Shown here in pieces: positions 38,311-47,065 of a DNA stretch of 64,000 nt. The number at the start of each line of letters is the position of its first letter. The stretch's first letter is position 1. The position numbers and the translations under genes were made by a program. Under the pieces are notes generated by a model. That model did not search any database, was not told where the DNA came from, and saw only the letters and a list, made by a program, of their open reading frames with translations. This stretch comes from Actinomyces capricornis (GTDB lineage Bacteria > Actinomycetota > Actinomycetes > Actinomycetales > Actinomycetaceae), in the NCBI RefSeq assembly GCF_019974135.1, contig NZ_AP025017.1, positions 2,790,001 through 2,854,000 on the forward strand, given 5' to 3'.

Positions 38311-39567
38311 ATGGCAGCACGCTTCACGCACCTGCTCCCAGTGGTGCTCGGAGGGGATATCGGCGCCTACGCGCTGGCCCGCCAGCTCCACGAGGCCACC
38401 GGAGCGCGGGTGTCCCTGGTGGCCTCCGAGCCGATCGTCGCCATCTCCCGCTCCAGCTATATCGACGTTCTCGCCCTGCCCGCGGGCGCCGGTGACGATG
38501 AGACCATCGCCCTGCTGCGCAGGCTCGTGGCCGGCCGGGGCGAGCGCAGTGCCGTGCTCATGGCCAACACCGACGCCGCGGCGGCCCTCATCGCCTCGCG
38601 ACGCGACGAGCTCGAGCCGACCTACGTCCTGCCCTTCCCCGACATCGAGGTTCTGGAGCGCGTGAGCGACAAGGCCTCCTTCTCCCGCCTGTGCGCCCAG
38701 GTGGAGGTCGGCACCCCCCGCGAGGTCGTCGTCGACCTGGCCGACCCGCAGTGCCAGCCCCCCACCCGGTCCGCCGAGCACGGGCTGGCCTTCCCCCTGG
38801 TGGCCAAGGCCGCCATCGGCTCGGACTACGACCGGGTCTCCTTCCCCGGCAAGCGCAAGATCTGGTTCATCGACGACGCCGAGGAGCTCGCCGGCATGTG
38901 GCAGGCCCTCCAGCGGGCCGGCTACCGCTCGCCCTTCCTGCTCCAGGAGCACATCCCCGGGGACGACACGGCCATGCGCTCGGTGACCGTCTACATGGAC
39001 TCCACCGGGGCCATGCGGCTGGTGGCCTCCGCCCGAGTCCTCCTCCAGGACCACGCCCCCTGGCTCATCGGCAATCCGGTGGCCATGATTACCGAGCCCT
39101 TCCCCAGCCTGTGGCGGGCCACCGAGCGCCTGCTGGCCCACGCCGGCTACCGGGGCTTCGCCAACCTCGACATCAAGGTCGACCCCCGCGACGGGCGCGA
39201 GCTGTTCCTCGAGGTCAACCCGCGCATCGGCCGCAACTCCTTCTACCTGACCGCCGCGGGGGCCAACCCCATGACCATCATGCTCGAGGACCTCGTGGCC
39301 GACCAGCGGGGCCCGCGCACCGAGGTCACCCGCCAGGTGCTCTACTCCCTGGTGCCCCTGCGCCTGCTGTACCGCTACCTCAGGGATCCGGGCCTGCGCC
39401 ACCGCGCCCGCGCCCTGGCATCGACCGCCGCCGACCCGCTGCGCGATCCCTCGGAGCGCTCCTTGCGACGACGGGTGACCATCGAGCTCCAGCGACTCAA
39501 CCAGTACCGCAAGTTCGCCCGGTTCTACTCCGAGCCCTCCTCCCACTCCTCCACCCCCACCGACTGA
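38311..39567 (+). CDS. ATP-grasp carboxylate-amine ligase, cassette B
   Basis: A 418-residue ATP-grasp protein, clearly paralogous to the one at 28400-29692. It has the same opening (LLPVVLGGDIGAYALARQLHE), nucleotide-binding segments (PLVAKAAIGSDYD, FLLQEHIPGDDTAMRS), metal-binding end (LDIKVDPRDGRELFLEVNPRIGRN) and C-terminal LNQYRKFARFY motif. Middle regions differ enough for distinct substrates. The ATG at 38311 follows an ACAGGA. The 247-bp spacer upstream (38064-38310) holds the tRNA terminator and a weak TAGGGT -10 (38213-38218). The FemABX gene follows after 11 bp. A role in joining an amino acid to a cell-wall side chain is inference. Confidence 0.86.
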   Translation: MAARFTHLLPVVLGGDIGAYALARQLHEATGARVSLVASEPIVAISRSSYIDVLALPAGAGDDETIALLRRLVAGRGERSAVLMANTDAAAALIASRRDELEPTYVLPFPDIEVLERVSDKASFSRLCAQVEVGTPREVVVDLADPQCQPPTRSAEHGLAFPLVAKAAIGSDYDRVSFPGKRKIWFIDDAEELAGMWQALQRAGYRSPFLLQEHIPGDDTAMRSVTVYMDSTGAMRLVASARVLLQDHAPWLIGNPVAMITEPFPSLWRATERLLAHAGYRGFANLDIKVDPRDGRELFLEVNPRIGRNSFYLTAAGANPMTIMLEDLVADQRGPRTEVTRQVLYSLVPLRLLYRYLRDPGLRHRARALASTAADPLRDPSERSLRRRVTIELQRLNQYRKFARFYSEPSSHSSTPTD

Positions 39568-39578
39568 CAGGTCCTGTG

Positions 39579-40733
39579 ATGTCACTCACCACGCCTCAGC
39601 CCTCCACCGGTACCGCCGCACCCCGGCCCGCCGCCACTGCCACTGCGGCTGCCACTGCGGCGCAGCCCGCACCCCGCCCCTCCGGGGCCCTGAGCACGCC
39701 GGGATTCAGCGAGACCCTGCGCCCCACCGATGCGCGCGGGATGCGCCTGGCCGTGGGCAACACGCCCGCCGCCGTGGAGCAGACCGACTGCTGGGAGCGC
39801 TTCGAGGAGGCCATGGGCCGCCCCCTGTGGGGCCGCTACCTCTACGAGGACGCGGGCAAGCCCGTGGCCGCCATCGCGCTGTACCGCTACGAGCTGGCAG
39901 GCCAGGCCTTCCTGTGGGCCAAGCACGGGCCGGTCTGGCTCAAGGAGCAGTCCCCCCAGCGCGAGGCCCACCTGCGCGAGCTGCTGCGCACCGAGGTCAG
40001 GCGCCGCGACCGCTCCATCCGCTTCATCCGCATGCACGCCCGCTACGGTGCCAAGGACCTGCACGAGCTCATCTCCACCATCACCTACGACCGCACCTTC
40101 GTCATCGACCTGACCCCCAAGAAGCCCGAGGCCATGGCCGCCGCCATGCCCAAGGACGGGCGCCGCGCCGTCAAGCGCGCCGAGAGGGTCGCCCGGGAGG
40201 CCGGCTGCACCATCAGCGACGAGACCGGCCTGAGCCGCCAGGACTTCGAGGAGGTCTACGAGGTCCTGCGCGAGACCGCCGAGCGCGACGGCTTCACCCC
40301 GCACGACTCCGAGGTCTACTGGACGATGCTGACCACCCTGGGCGCCGAGCACGCCCGGCTCTTCGTCCTGCGCAAGGACGGCCGGCCCCACGCCTGGGAC
40401 CTCATCCTGACCTCCGGCAAGGACGCGGTGGCCTACTACGGGGCCTCCTCCAACGAGTCGCGCACCTTCCGGGGCGCCGAGGCCCTGGACTGGTGGGCCG
40501 CCTGCACCCTGGCCCAGGAGGGCTACCGCGGCCTGGACCTCATGGGGGCCGGCTCGACCCGCGTGCCCTCCCTGTACACGGTGGGCCAGTACAAGAAGCG
40601 CTACGCCCAGCACGTCACCGAGGTCGACGGCGCCTGGGACGTGCCCGTCTCCACGATGGCCTACCGCCTCATGGTCAGGGCCAAGCGCCTGCGCGACGCC
40701 CTGCGCTCGCGCCACCAGGAGGCCGTCGACTGA
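39579..40733 (+). CDS. FemABX-family aminoacyltransferase, cassette B
   Basis: A 384-residue paralogue of the cassette A transferase. Shared blocks are TYDRTFVIDL, KDGRRAVKRAERV, ERDGFTPHDSEVYWTML, HARLFVLRKDGRPHAWDLI, AYYGASS and GLDLMGAGSTRVPSLYTVGQYKKRY. Its first 40 residues are a Thr/Ala/Pro-rich tail absent from copy A. The family uses aminoacyl-tRNA to extend the peptidoglycan side chain at the cytosolic membrane face. It begins 11 bp after the ATP-grasp gene, so the two are surely co-transcribed. The amino acid donor is not evident. Confidence 0.86.
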   Translation: MSLTTPQPSTGTAAPRPAATATAAATAAQPAPRPSGALSTPGFSETLRPTDARGMRLAVGNTPAAVEQTDCWERFEEAMGRPLWGRYLYEDAGKPVAAIALYRYELAGQAFLWAKHGPVWLKEQSPQREAHLRELLRTEVRRRDRSIRFIRMHARYGAKDLHELISTITYDRTFVIDLTPKKPEAMAAAMPKDGRRAVKRAERVAREAGCTISDETGLSRQDFEEVYEVLRETAERDGFTPHDSEVYWTMLTTLGAEHARLFVLRKDGRPHAWDLILTSGKDAVAYYGASSNESRTFRGAEALDWWAACTLAQEGYRGLDLMGAGSTRVPSLYTVGQYKKRYAQHVTEVDGAWDVPVSTMAYRLMVRAKRLRDALRSRHQEAVD

Positions 40734-40772
40734 GCCGGGCCCCCGCAGGACGCCCAGGCCAGCCGAGGCCAG

Positions 40773-40778
40773 TAGACT
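40773..40778 (+). promoter_or_regulatory. -10 box of the thrS operon
   Basis: TAGACT, about 60 nt before thrS. No T-box-like leader is recognisable in the short 5' region. Confidence 0.5.
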
Positions 40779-40841
40779 CACCGCCACCGGGTGCACCAGT
40801 GCAGCGCCCGAACAGCACGACCGCCCAAGGAGACCATGTCC

Positions 40842-42866
40842 ATGTCATCGCAGCCCACCTCCCAGATCACCGTTGACGGCGTCGAGCGGAGCATCGGGGC
40901 GGGCACCACGGGCACCGAGCTGTTCGAGTCCTCGCTCAAGGACGGCGTGGTGGCCATGCGCGTCAACGGCGAGCCCTGGGACCTGGATCGCCAGATCCCC
41001 GCCGGCGCCGTCGTCGAGCCCATCACCCTGGACTCCGAGGACGGGCTGGGCATCCTGCGCCACAGCGCCACCCACGTCATGGCCCAGGCCGTCCAGGAGA
41101 TCTTCCCCGAGGTCGACCTGGGCATCGGCCCCTTCATCACCGACGGCTTCTACTACGACTTCGGGGGCATCGACGCCGTGACACCCGAGCTCATGCGCGA
41201 GATCGAGAAGCGCATGAAGCGCATCATCAAGGAGGGCCAGCGCTTCCGCCGCCGCGAGATCAGCGAGGCCGAGGCCGCCGGCGAGCTGGCCGACCAGCCC
41301 TACAAGCTCGAGCTCATCACCACCAAGGGGACCGGCGCCGAGGGCGCCTCGGTGGAGGTCGGCTCCGGGGGCCTGACCATGTACGACAACGTCCGGCGCG
41401 ACGGAACCGTGGCCTGGACCGACCTGTGCCGCGGCCCCCACCTGCCCTCCACCCGCCACATCGGGCAGGGCTTCGCCCTGACCAAGTCCTCCTCGGCCTA
41501 CTGGAAGGGAGACCAGTCCGGGGACTCCCTCCAGCGCATCTACGGCACCGCCTGGGCCTCCAAGGACGACCTCAAGGCCTACCAGGCCCGCATGGCCGAG
41601 GCCGCCCGGCGTGACCACCGCAGGCTGGGCGCCGAGCTCGACCTGTTCTCCTTCCCCGAGGAGCTGGGCGCGGGCCTGCCCGTCTTCCACCCCAAGGGCG
41701 GGGTCCTCAAGCGCGTCATGGAGGACTACGTGCGCGCCGCCCACATCGCCTCCGGCTTCCAGTACGTGGGCACCCCCCACATCTCCAAGGAGGAGCTCTT
41801 CCACATCTCCGGGCACCTGCCCTACTACGCCGACGGCATGTTCCCGCCCATGGACGACGAGGGCCAGGCCTACTACCTCAAGGCCATGAACTGCCCCATG
41901 CACAACCTCATCTTCGCCAGCCGCGGGCGCTCCTACCGCGAGCTGCCGCTGCGCTTCTTCGAGTTCGGCACCGTCTACCGCAACGAGAAGTCCGGGGTGC
42001 TCCAGGGCCTGACCCGCGTGCGCTCCATCACCCAGGACGACTCCCACTCCTACTGCATGCCCGAGCAGGCGCCCGACGAGGTGCGCCACCTGCTGCGCTT
42101 CGTGCTCACCCTCCTGGCGGACTTCGGCATGGACGACTTCTACCTGGAGGTCTCCACCCGCGACGAGGACGGGGCCAAGCGCGAGAAGTTCATCGGCTCG
42201 GACCAGCAGTGGGCCGAGGCCACCGCCATCCTGGAGCGGATCGCCGCCGAATGCGCCGCTGAGAACGGGCTGACCGTGGTGCCCGACCCCGGCGGCGCCG
42301 CCTTCTACGGCCCCAAGATCTCGGTGCAGGCCAAGGACGCCATCGGCCGCACCTGGCAGATGTCCACCATCCAGTACGACTTCAACCAGCCCCACCGCTT
42401 CGGCCTGGAGTACACCGCCCCCGACGGCTCCCACCGCGAGCCGGTGATGATCCACTCCGCCAAGTTCGGGGCCCTGGAGCGCTTCATCGGGGTGCTCACC
42501 GAGCACTACGCGGGGGCCTTCCCCGCCTGGCTGGCCCCAGAGCAGGTCCGGCTCATCCCCGTGGCGCAGGCCTTCGACGACTACGTCGACGACGTCGCCG
42601 CGAGGCTGCGCGCCCAGGGCGTGCGCGTGGAGGTCGACCACTCCGACGACCGCTTCGGCAAGAAGATCCGCAACGCCGCCAAGGACAAGGTCCCCTTCAC
42701 CCTCATCGCCGGTGGGCAGGACGCCGAGGCCGGCGCCGTCTCCTTCCGCCTGCGCGGCGGCGAGCAGGTCAATGGCGTGCCCGTGGACCAGGCCATCGCC
42801 CACATCACCACCGTCATCTCCGAGCGCATCAACGACCCGGAGGGGGAGAGGCTCAGCCGTGAGTGA
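40842..42866 (+). CDS. thrS: Threonyl-tRNA synthetase
   Basis: A 674-residue class II aminoacyl-tRNA synthetase. In order: an N-terminal TGS domain, the second-additional (editing-like) domain with [10 protein letters not shown] and RGPHLPST, and the catalytic core with [10 protein letters not shown] (zinc cysteine), motif 2 [17 protein letters not shown] and motif 3 [19 protein letters not shown]. The C-terminal anticodon-binding domain follows. AAGGAG at 40827-40832 is 9 nt from ATG 40842 and 3 nt from ATG 40836, so I prefer 40842. It opens the PIM locus, as in mycobacteria. Confidence 0.98.
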   Translation: MSSQPTSQITVDGVERSIGAGTTGTELFESSLKDGVVAMRVNGEPWDLDRQIPAGAVVEPITLDSEDGLGILRHSATHVMAQAVQEIFPEVDLGIGPFITDGFYYDFGGIDAVTPELMREIEKRMKRIIKEGQRFRRREISEAEAAGELADQPYKLELITTKGTGAEGASVEVGSGGLTMYDNVRRDGTVAWTDLCRGPHLPSTRHIGQGFALTKSSSAYWKGDQSGDSLQRIYGTAWASKDDLKAYQARMAEAARRDHRRLGAELDLFSFPEELGAGLPVFHPKGGVLKRVMEDYVRAAHIASGFQYVGTPHISKEELFHISGHLPYYADGMFPPMDDEGQAYYLKAMNCPMHNLIFASRGRSYRELPLRFFEFGTVYRNEKSGVLQGLTRVRSITQDDSHSYCMPEQAPDEVRHLLRFVLTLLADFGMDDFYLEVSTRDEDGAKREKFIGSDQQWAEATAILERIAAECAAENGLTVVPDPGGAAFYGPKISVQAKDAIGRTWQMSTIQYDFNQPHRFGLEYTAPDGSHREPVMIHSAKFGALERFIGVLTEHYAGAFPAWLAPEQVRLIPVAQAFDDYVDDVAARLRAQGVRVEVDHSDDRFGKKIRNAAKDKVPFTLIAGGQDAEAGAVSFRLRGGEQVNGVPVDQAIAHITTVISERINDPEGERLSRE

Positions 42867-42876
42867 GGAGCGGGCC

Positions 42877-43479
42877 ATGGGCCAGGGGACTGAGGCGGCG
42901 GGGCGGCCCGGCCCCCCGGCGGAGGAGCCCTTCTACCACGAGGGGGCGCCCTCGCCCTTCCAGCGCCTGTGGACCCCCCACCGCATGGCCTACATCGGCG
43001 GCCAGGACAAGCCCACCGATGACTCGGTCTCCCAGTGCCCCTTCTGCCGGCTCCCGGGGCGCGGGGACGAGGAGGCGCTCGTCGTCCACCGGGGCCGGGC
43101 CTGCTACGTGCTGATGAACCTCTACCCCTACAACACCGGGCACCTCCTGGTGTGCCCCTACCGGCACGTCTCGGACTGGACCCGGGCCACCGCCCAGGAG
43201 CGCATCGAGATCGGGGAGCTGACCGCCCGCGCCATGGAGGTCGTGCGCCATGTGGCCCACCCCCACGGCTTCAACCTGGGGATGAACCAGGGGGAGGTCG
43301 GTGGCGCCGGCATCGCCGCCCACCTCCACCAGCACATCGTTCCCAGGTGGATGGGGGATGCTAACTTCATGCCCATCATCGGCCGGACCAAGCCTGTGCC
43401 CCAGCTCCTGGGCGAGCAGCGCGACATGCTGGCCGCCGCCTGGGAGGCGGCCCCCACCGGCTGCCGGGACGAGGCGTGA
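42877..43479 (+). CDS. HIT-family nucleotide phosphorylase/hydrolase (AP4A phosphorylase-like)
   Basis: A 200-residue histidine-triad protein. The active-site motif is HLHQHIVPRW, and CPFCRLPG provides a zinc-type cysteine pair. Size and position between thrS and the PI-phosphate synthase gene match the mycobacterial AP4A phosphorylase gene. It would act on diadenosine polyphosphates, possibly products of the neighbouring synthetase. ATG 42877 has GAGGAG 6 nt upstream; a GTG at 42859 overlapping the thrS end is the alternative. Confidence 0.9.
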   Translation: MGQGTEAAGRPGPPAEEPFYHEGAPSPFQRLWTPHRMAYIGGQDKPTDDSVSQCPFCRLPGRGDEEALVVHRGRACYVLMNLYPYNTGHLLVCPYRHVSDWTRATAQERIEIGELTARAMEVVRHVAHPHGFNLGMNQGEVGGAGIAAHLHQHIVPRWMGDANFMPIIGRTKPVPQLLGEQRDMLAAAWEAAPTGCRDEA

Positions 43480-43525
43480 GCCGCCCGGCCCCGCGGCCAT
43501 CGACGCCATCACTGATGAGGACAAG

Positions 43526-44164
43526 ATGCTCGGCACCCACGGACGAGGCCTGACCACCACCGTGCTCACCCCCCTGGCCCTGGCCCTGGCCAGGACCGGC
43601 GTGAAGCCCAACACCCTGACGGTGTGCGGCACCGTCCTGAGCGTGGGTGTGGCCGTGGCCTTCCTGCCCCGCGGCAGCTTCGTGGCCGGCCCCCTCCTGC
43701 TGGTCGCGGTACTGGCCGCCGACTCCTTCGACGGCGTCCTGGCGCGAGCCACCGGCACCTCCTCGCAGTTCGGGGCCTTCCTGGACTCCACCATGGACCG
43801 CCTGGCCGACGGCGCCGTCTTCGCCTCCCTGGCCGCCTGGGCCGCGCTGCGCCTGGAGGCGGGCGCCCTGCGCACCGCGACTGTGGTGGTCTCTCTGGCC
43901 GTCATCGTGCTGGCCGCCGCGGTGCCCTACGCCCGGGCCCGCGCGGAGGCCGTGGGAGCCACCGCCTCGATGGGCATCGCTGAGCGCACCGACCGGCTCC
44001 TGGTGGCCCTGGGGGCCTGCCTGGCCGTCGGGCTGGGGGCGCCCCCGTGGGTGCTGACCCTGGGCCTGGGCTGGGTGGCCCTGGCCTCCTTGATCACCGT
44101 CATCCAGCGCGTGAGCGCCGTGGCCCGGCAGATGGGCGGGGCCCCGGGGGAGGAGCATCCGTGA
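43526..44164 (+). CDS. pgsA: Phosphatidylinositol phosphate synthase (CDP-alcohol phosphatidyltransferase)
   Basis: A 212-residue membrane enzyme that joins CDP-diacylglycerol and inositol phosphate, the base lipid of PI mannosides. The CDP-alcohol transferase signature DSFDGVLARATGTSSQFGAF followed by LDSTMDR carries the metal-binding aspartates (about residues 68-92). About six membrane segments are visible. The start ATG 43526 follows GAGG. The stop overlaps the next gene's GTG (GTGA). Neighbours (acyltransferase, PimA) support PI rather than phosphatidylglycerol synthesis. Confidence 0.93.
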   Translation: MLGTHGRGLTTTVLTPLALALARTGVKPNTLTVCGTVLSVGVAVAFLPRGSFVAGPLLLVAVLAADSFDGVLARATGTSSQFGAFLDSTMDRLADGAVFASLAAWAALRLEAGALRTATVVVSLAVIVLAAAVPYARARAEAVGATASMGIAERTDRLLVALGACLAVGLGAPPWVLTLGLGWVALASLITVIQRVSAVARQMGGAPGEEHP

Positions 44165-45228
44165 GCCCGATCCCTGTCGAGACGCTCTACCGCCTGGCCT
44201 GGCGCGGCGTGCGGCACCTGCCCCCGTCCCTGGGCTACGCCCTCTTCCACGCCGGCGCCGACGTGGCCTGGGCGCTGCACCGACTGCGGTCCGGGGTCGG
44301 CCGGGCCGGGGGAGTGGGCCAGCTCGAGCGCAACCTGGCCCGCCTCCTGCCCGAGGGCGGCTCCCGGCGCACCCTGAGCCGGGCGAGCCGGGCGGGAATG
44401 CGCTCCTACATGCGCTACTTCTATGAGGCCTTCGCCCTGCCCGGCATCAGTGGGGAGCAGCTCCGGGCGCGGGTCCGTCAGGACCTCGACCCCCGGATCC
44501 GCCAGGATCTCCAGTGCTCCAGCGTCGTGCTGGCCCTGCCCCATATGGGCAACTGGGACCTGGCCGGGGCCTGGGCCTGCCGGGAGCTCGCCCCGGTGCT
44601 GACAGTGGCCGAGCGCCTGGAGCCCCCCGACCTGTTCGAGCAGTTCACCGCCTTCCGCCAGGGCCTGGGGATGAGGATCCTGGGCCAGGCCCGCGGCGAG
44701 AAGGTCTTCGAGCCCCTCGTGGCCGCCGCCCAGGAGGGCCGCTACGCCATCGCCCTGCTGGCCGACCGCGACCTGTCCTCCAGCGGGGTGCGCACCGGCA
44801 TCGCCGGGCACCCCGCCTATGTGGCCGCCGGTCCCGCCGCCATCGCCCAGCGGCTCGACCTGCCCCTGTACGTCGCCGCCATCCACTACGAGCGGCTCAC
44901 CGGCCAGCGCCGACGCCGGGCCGGGGGCGCCTGGGGACTGGTGCTCACCGTGCGCCGGGTCCCGGTGCCGTGGGCCGCGGGCGGCTCCTGCCAGGAGCCG
45001 CCCGCGGCCCAGGACAGGCGCGAGCAGGTCGTGCAGGCCACCCGCGCCTGGGTGGCGGCCCTGGAACCGCTCCTCATCGACCACGCCGTGGACTGGCACA
45101 TGCTCCAGCCCGTCTTCGAGGCCGACCTCGACCCCGAGCGCCTGGCCCGCGGGCGCGCCCGCGAGGCCGGCGGGACGGCGACCCCGGCCCCCGCGCAGAG
45201 CGCCGGGATGACCCAGGAGGCCCCATGA
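44161..45228 (+). CDS. patA: Phosphatidylinositol mannoside acyltransferase (LpxL/HtrB-like)
   Basis: A 355-residue member of the lysophospholipid acyltransferase superfamily, expected to acylate the mannose of PIM1 or PIM2 at the membrane. The HxxxxD catalytic motif is HMGNWD (about residues 128-133), followed by LLADRDLSSSGV. GTG 44161 overlaps the upstream stop, and the downstream pimA start overlaps this stop, so all three are translationally coupled. Assignment rests on the family plus this conserved neighbourhood. Confidence 0.9.
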   Translation: MSPIPVETLYRLAWRGVRHLPPSLGYALFHAGADVAWALHRLRSGVGRAGGVGQLERNLARLLPEGGSRRTLSRASRAGMRSYMRYFYEAFALPGISGEQLRARVRQDLDPRIRQDLQCSSVVLALPHMGNWDLAGAWACRELAPVLTVAERLEPPDLFEQFTAFRQGLGMRILGQARGEKVFEPLVAAAQEGRYAIALLADRDLSSSGVRTGIAGHPAYVAAGPAAIAQRLDLPLYVAAIHYERLTGQRRRRAGGAWGLVLTVRRVPVPWAAGGSCQEPPAAQDRREQVVQATRAWVAALEPLLIDHAVDWHMLQPVFEADLDPERLARGRAREAGGTATPAPAQSAGMTQEAP

Positions 45229-46409
45229 GGATCGGAATCGTCTGCCCCTACTCCTTCGACGCCCACGGCGGCGTCCAGGTGCATGTGATGGACCTGGCCG
45301 CCGAGCTGCGCAGGCGCGGGCACGAGGTGCGGGTCCTGGCCCCGGCGGGCCAGGACACCGAGCTGCCCGACTGGGTCACCAGCGCCGGGGACTCCATCGC
45401 CATCCCCTACAACGGCTCCATCGCGCGTCTCAACTTCGGGGCGGTTGTGGCCCGGCGCGCCCGGCGGTGGCTGGAGGAGGGCGACTTCGACCTGCTCCAC
45501 ATCCACGAGCCCATCACCCCCAGCGTCGGCGTCCTGGCCCTGCAGGCCGCCAGCGGCCCCATCGTGGGCACCTTCCACGCCGCCATGGATCGCTCCCTGG
45601 CCAGGGAGCTGCTCTCCCTGGCCGCGGTCCCGCTCATGGAGAAGCTCTCCGGGCGCATCGCCGTCTCCGAGGAGGCCAGGCGCACCCTCATCCAGTACCA
45701 CGGCGGCGACGCCGTGGTCATCCCCAACGGCGTGAGCACCGGGCCCTTCCTGTCCGCGCCCAAGGACGACCCGCGCTTCCAGGGCACGGCCCAGGCCCCC
45801 ACCGTCTCCTTCCTGGGGCGCCTGGACGAGCCCCGCAAGGGACTGCAGGTGCTGGCCGCCGCGATCCCCGCCGTCCTGGAGGCGCTGCCGGGCGCACGCT
45901 TCCTCATCGCCGGGCGCGGCCAGGCCCAGGAGACCCGCGCCGCCCTGGCGCACCTGGGGGACTCCGTGGTCTTCCTGGGGGGCGTCAGCGACGAGGACAA
46001 GGCCGCCATGCTGGCCTCGGCCACCTGCTACGTCGCCCCCCAGACCGGCGGGGAGTCCTTCGGCATCGTCCTGGTCGAGGCCATGGCCGCCGGCACCCGC
46101 GTCATCGCCTCGGACATCACGGCCTTCTCCGACGTCCTGGGGCAGGGGGCCTACGGCGCCCTGTTCCGCAACGAGGACAGCGCCGACCTGGCCCGCGTCA
46201 TCATCGAGACCCTCACCGACGATGAGGGGGCCCGTGCCCGCTGCCGGGCAGCCTCGGCGAGGGTGGGCCGCTACGACTGGTCGGCCGTGACCGACGAGAT
46301 CCTCGACGTCTACGACATGGCGCTGTCGGCCAGCCACACCCGCGTGACCCTGGCCCCCGGGACCAGGACCATGGTGGCCCGCCTGCGCGACGCCTGGGAG
46401 GACGGATGA
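45225..46409 (+). CDS. pimA: Phosphatidylinositol alpha-mannosyltransferase
   Basis: A 394-residue GT4-family glycosyltransferase that transfers mannose from GDP-mannose to phosphatidylinositol on the inner membrane face. The N-terminal half begins IGIVCPYSFDAHGGVQVHV with the acceptor-side GGVQ loop. The C-terminal nucleotide-sugar domain has SFLGRLDEPRKGLQVL (about residues 195-210) and the EX7E element in GGESFGIVLVEAMAAG. AGGAGG (45215-45220) lies 4 nt before the ATG, which overlaps the upstream stop as ATGA. Confidence 0.96.
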   Translation: MRIGIVCPYSFDAHGGVQVHVMDLAAELRRRGHEVRVLAPAGQDTELPDWVTSAGDSIAIPYNGSIARLNFGAVVARRARRWLEEGDFDLLHIHEPITPSVGVLALQAASGPIVGTFHAAMDRSLARELLSLAAVPLMEKLSGRIAVSEEARRTLIQYHGGDAVVIPNGVSTGPFLSAPKDDPRFQGTAQAPTVSFLGRLDEPRKGLQVLAAAIPAVLEALPGARFLIAGRGQAQETRAALAHLGDSVVFLGGVSDEDKAAMLASATCYVAPQTGGESFGIVLVEAMAAGTRVIASDITAFSDVLGQGAYGALFRNEDSADLARVIIETLTDDEGARARCRAASARVGRYDWSAVTDEILDVYDMALSASHTRVTLAPGTRTMVARLRDAWEDG

Positions 46410-47065
46410 TGCCTGTGACGCCCGAGATCCTGGGCACCTGGAGCGGCGCCGTCGTGCTCCTCATCGCCCTGCTGGTGTGCGGCTGGGCGCTGTACGCCCG
46501 GGCCGTGCGCGTGGACCGCCTCCACCGCCAGGTCCTGGGGGCCCGCGCCACCCTGGAGGCCCAGCTCCTGCACCGGGCCCAGGCGGCCGCCGAGCTGGCC
46601 GACTGCGGCGCCCTGGACCCGGCCTCGGCCCTCCTGCTGAGCCGGGCCGCCCACGACGCCCTGGAGGCCGAGGGCCCCATCGTCTCCGACGGACTGGACC
46701 CCGCCCCCCGGCTCGACGCGCCCCGGCCCGGCATGCGCGAGCGCAGTGTCGTGGAGTCCGACCTCAGCCGGGTCCTGCGCACCGTCCTGGATGAGCCCAC
46801 CCGTGCCGCCCTGGCCGGCCCCGGGGCCGCCTCGGCCCTGGCGCGCCTGGACCGGGCCAGTTACCGCCTGGTGCTGGCGCGGCGCTTCCACAACACGCAT
46901 GTCAGCCAGGCCCGTGCCCTGCGCGCCAAGGCCACGGTCAGGCTGTTCCACCTGGCCGGGCACGCCCCCATGCCGGCGACCTTCGAGGCTGACGACGAGA
47001 CCCGTCCCTTCCCCGAGTCCCCGCGGCTCCCGGAGGACGGAGCATCAGGAGACCCACAGCGATGA
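46406..47065 (+). CDS. LemA-like membrane-anchored protein
   Basis: A 219-residue protein with one N-terminal membrane segment (about residues 10-30) and a helical cytosolic part. LYARAVRVDRLHRQVLGARATLEAQL and ARRFHNTHVSQARAL...LFHLAGHAPMPATFE resemble the beginning and end of the LemA helical domain, hence the name. LemA function is not established. In mycobacteria this slot after pimA holds a NUDIX gene; here the LemA-like gene is coupled on both sides by ATGA overlaps (pimA and prsW). Confidence 0.65.
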   Translation: MMPVTPEILGTWSGAVVLLIALLVCGWALYARAVRVDRLHRQVLGARATLEAQLLHRAQAAAELADCGALDPASALLLSRAAHDALEAEGPIVSDGLDPAPRLDAPRPGMRERSVVESDLSRVLRTVLDEPTRAALAGPGAASALARLDRASYRLVLARRFHNTHVSQARALRAKATVRLFHLAGHAPMPATFEADDETRPFPESPRLPEDGASGDPQR

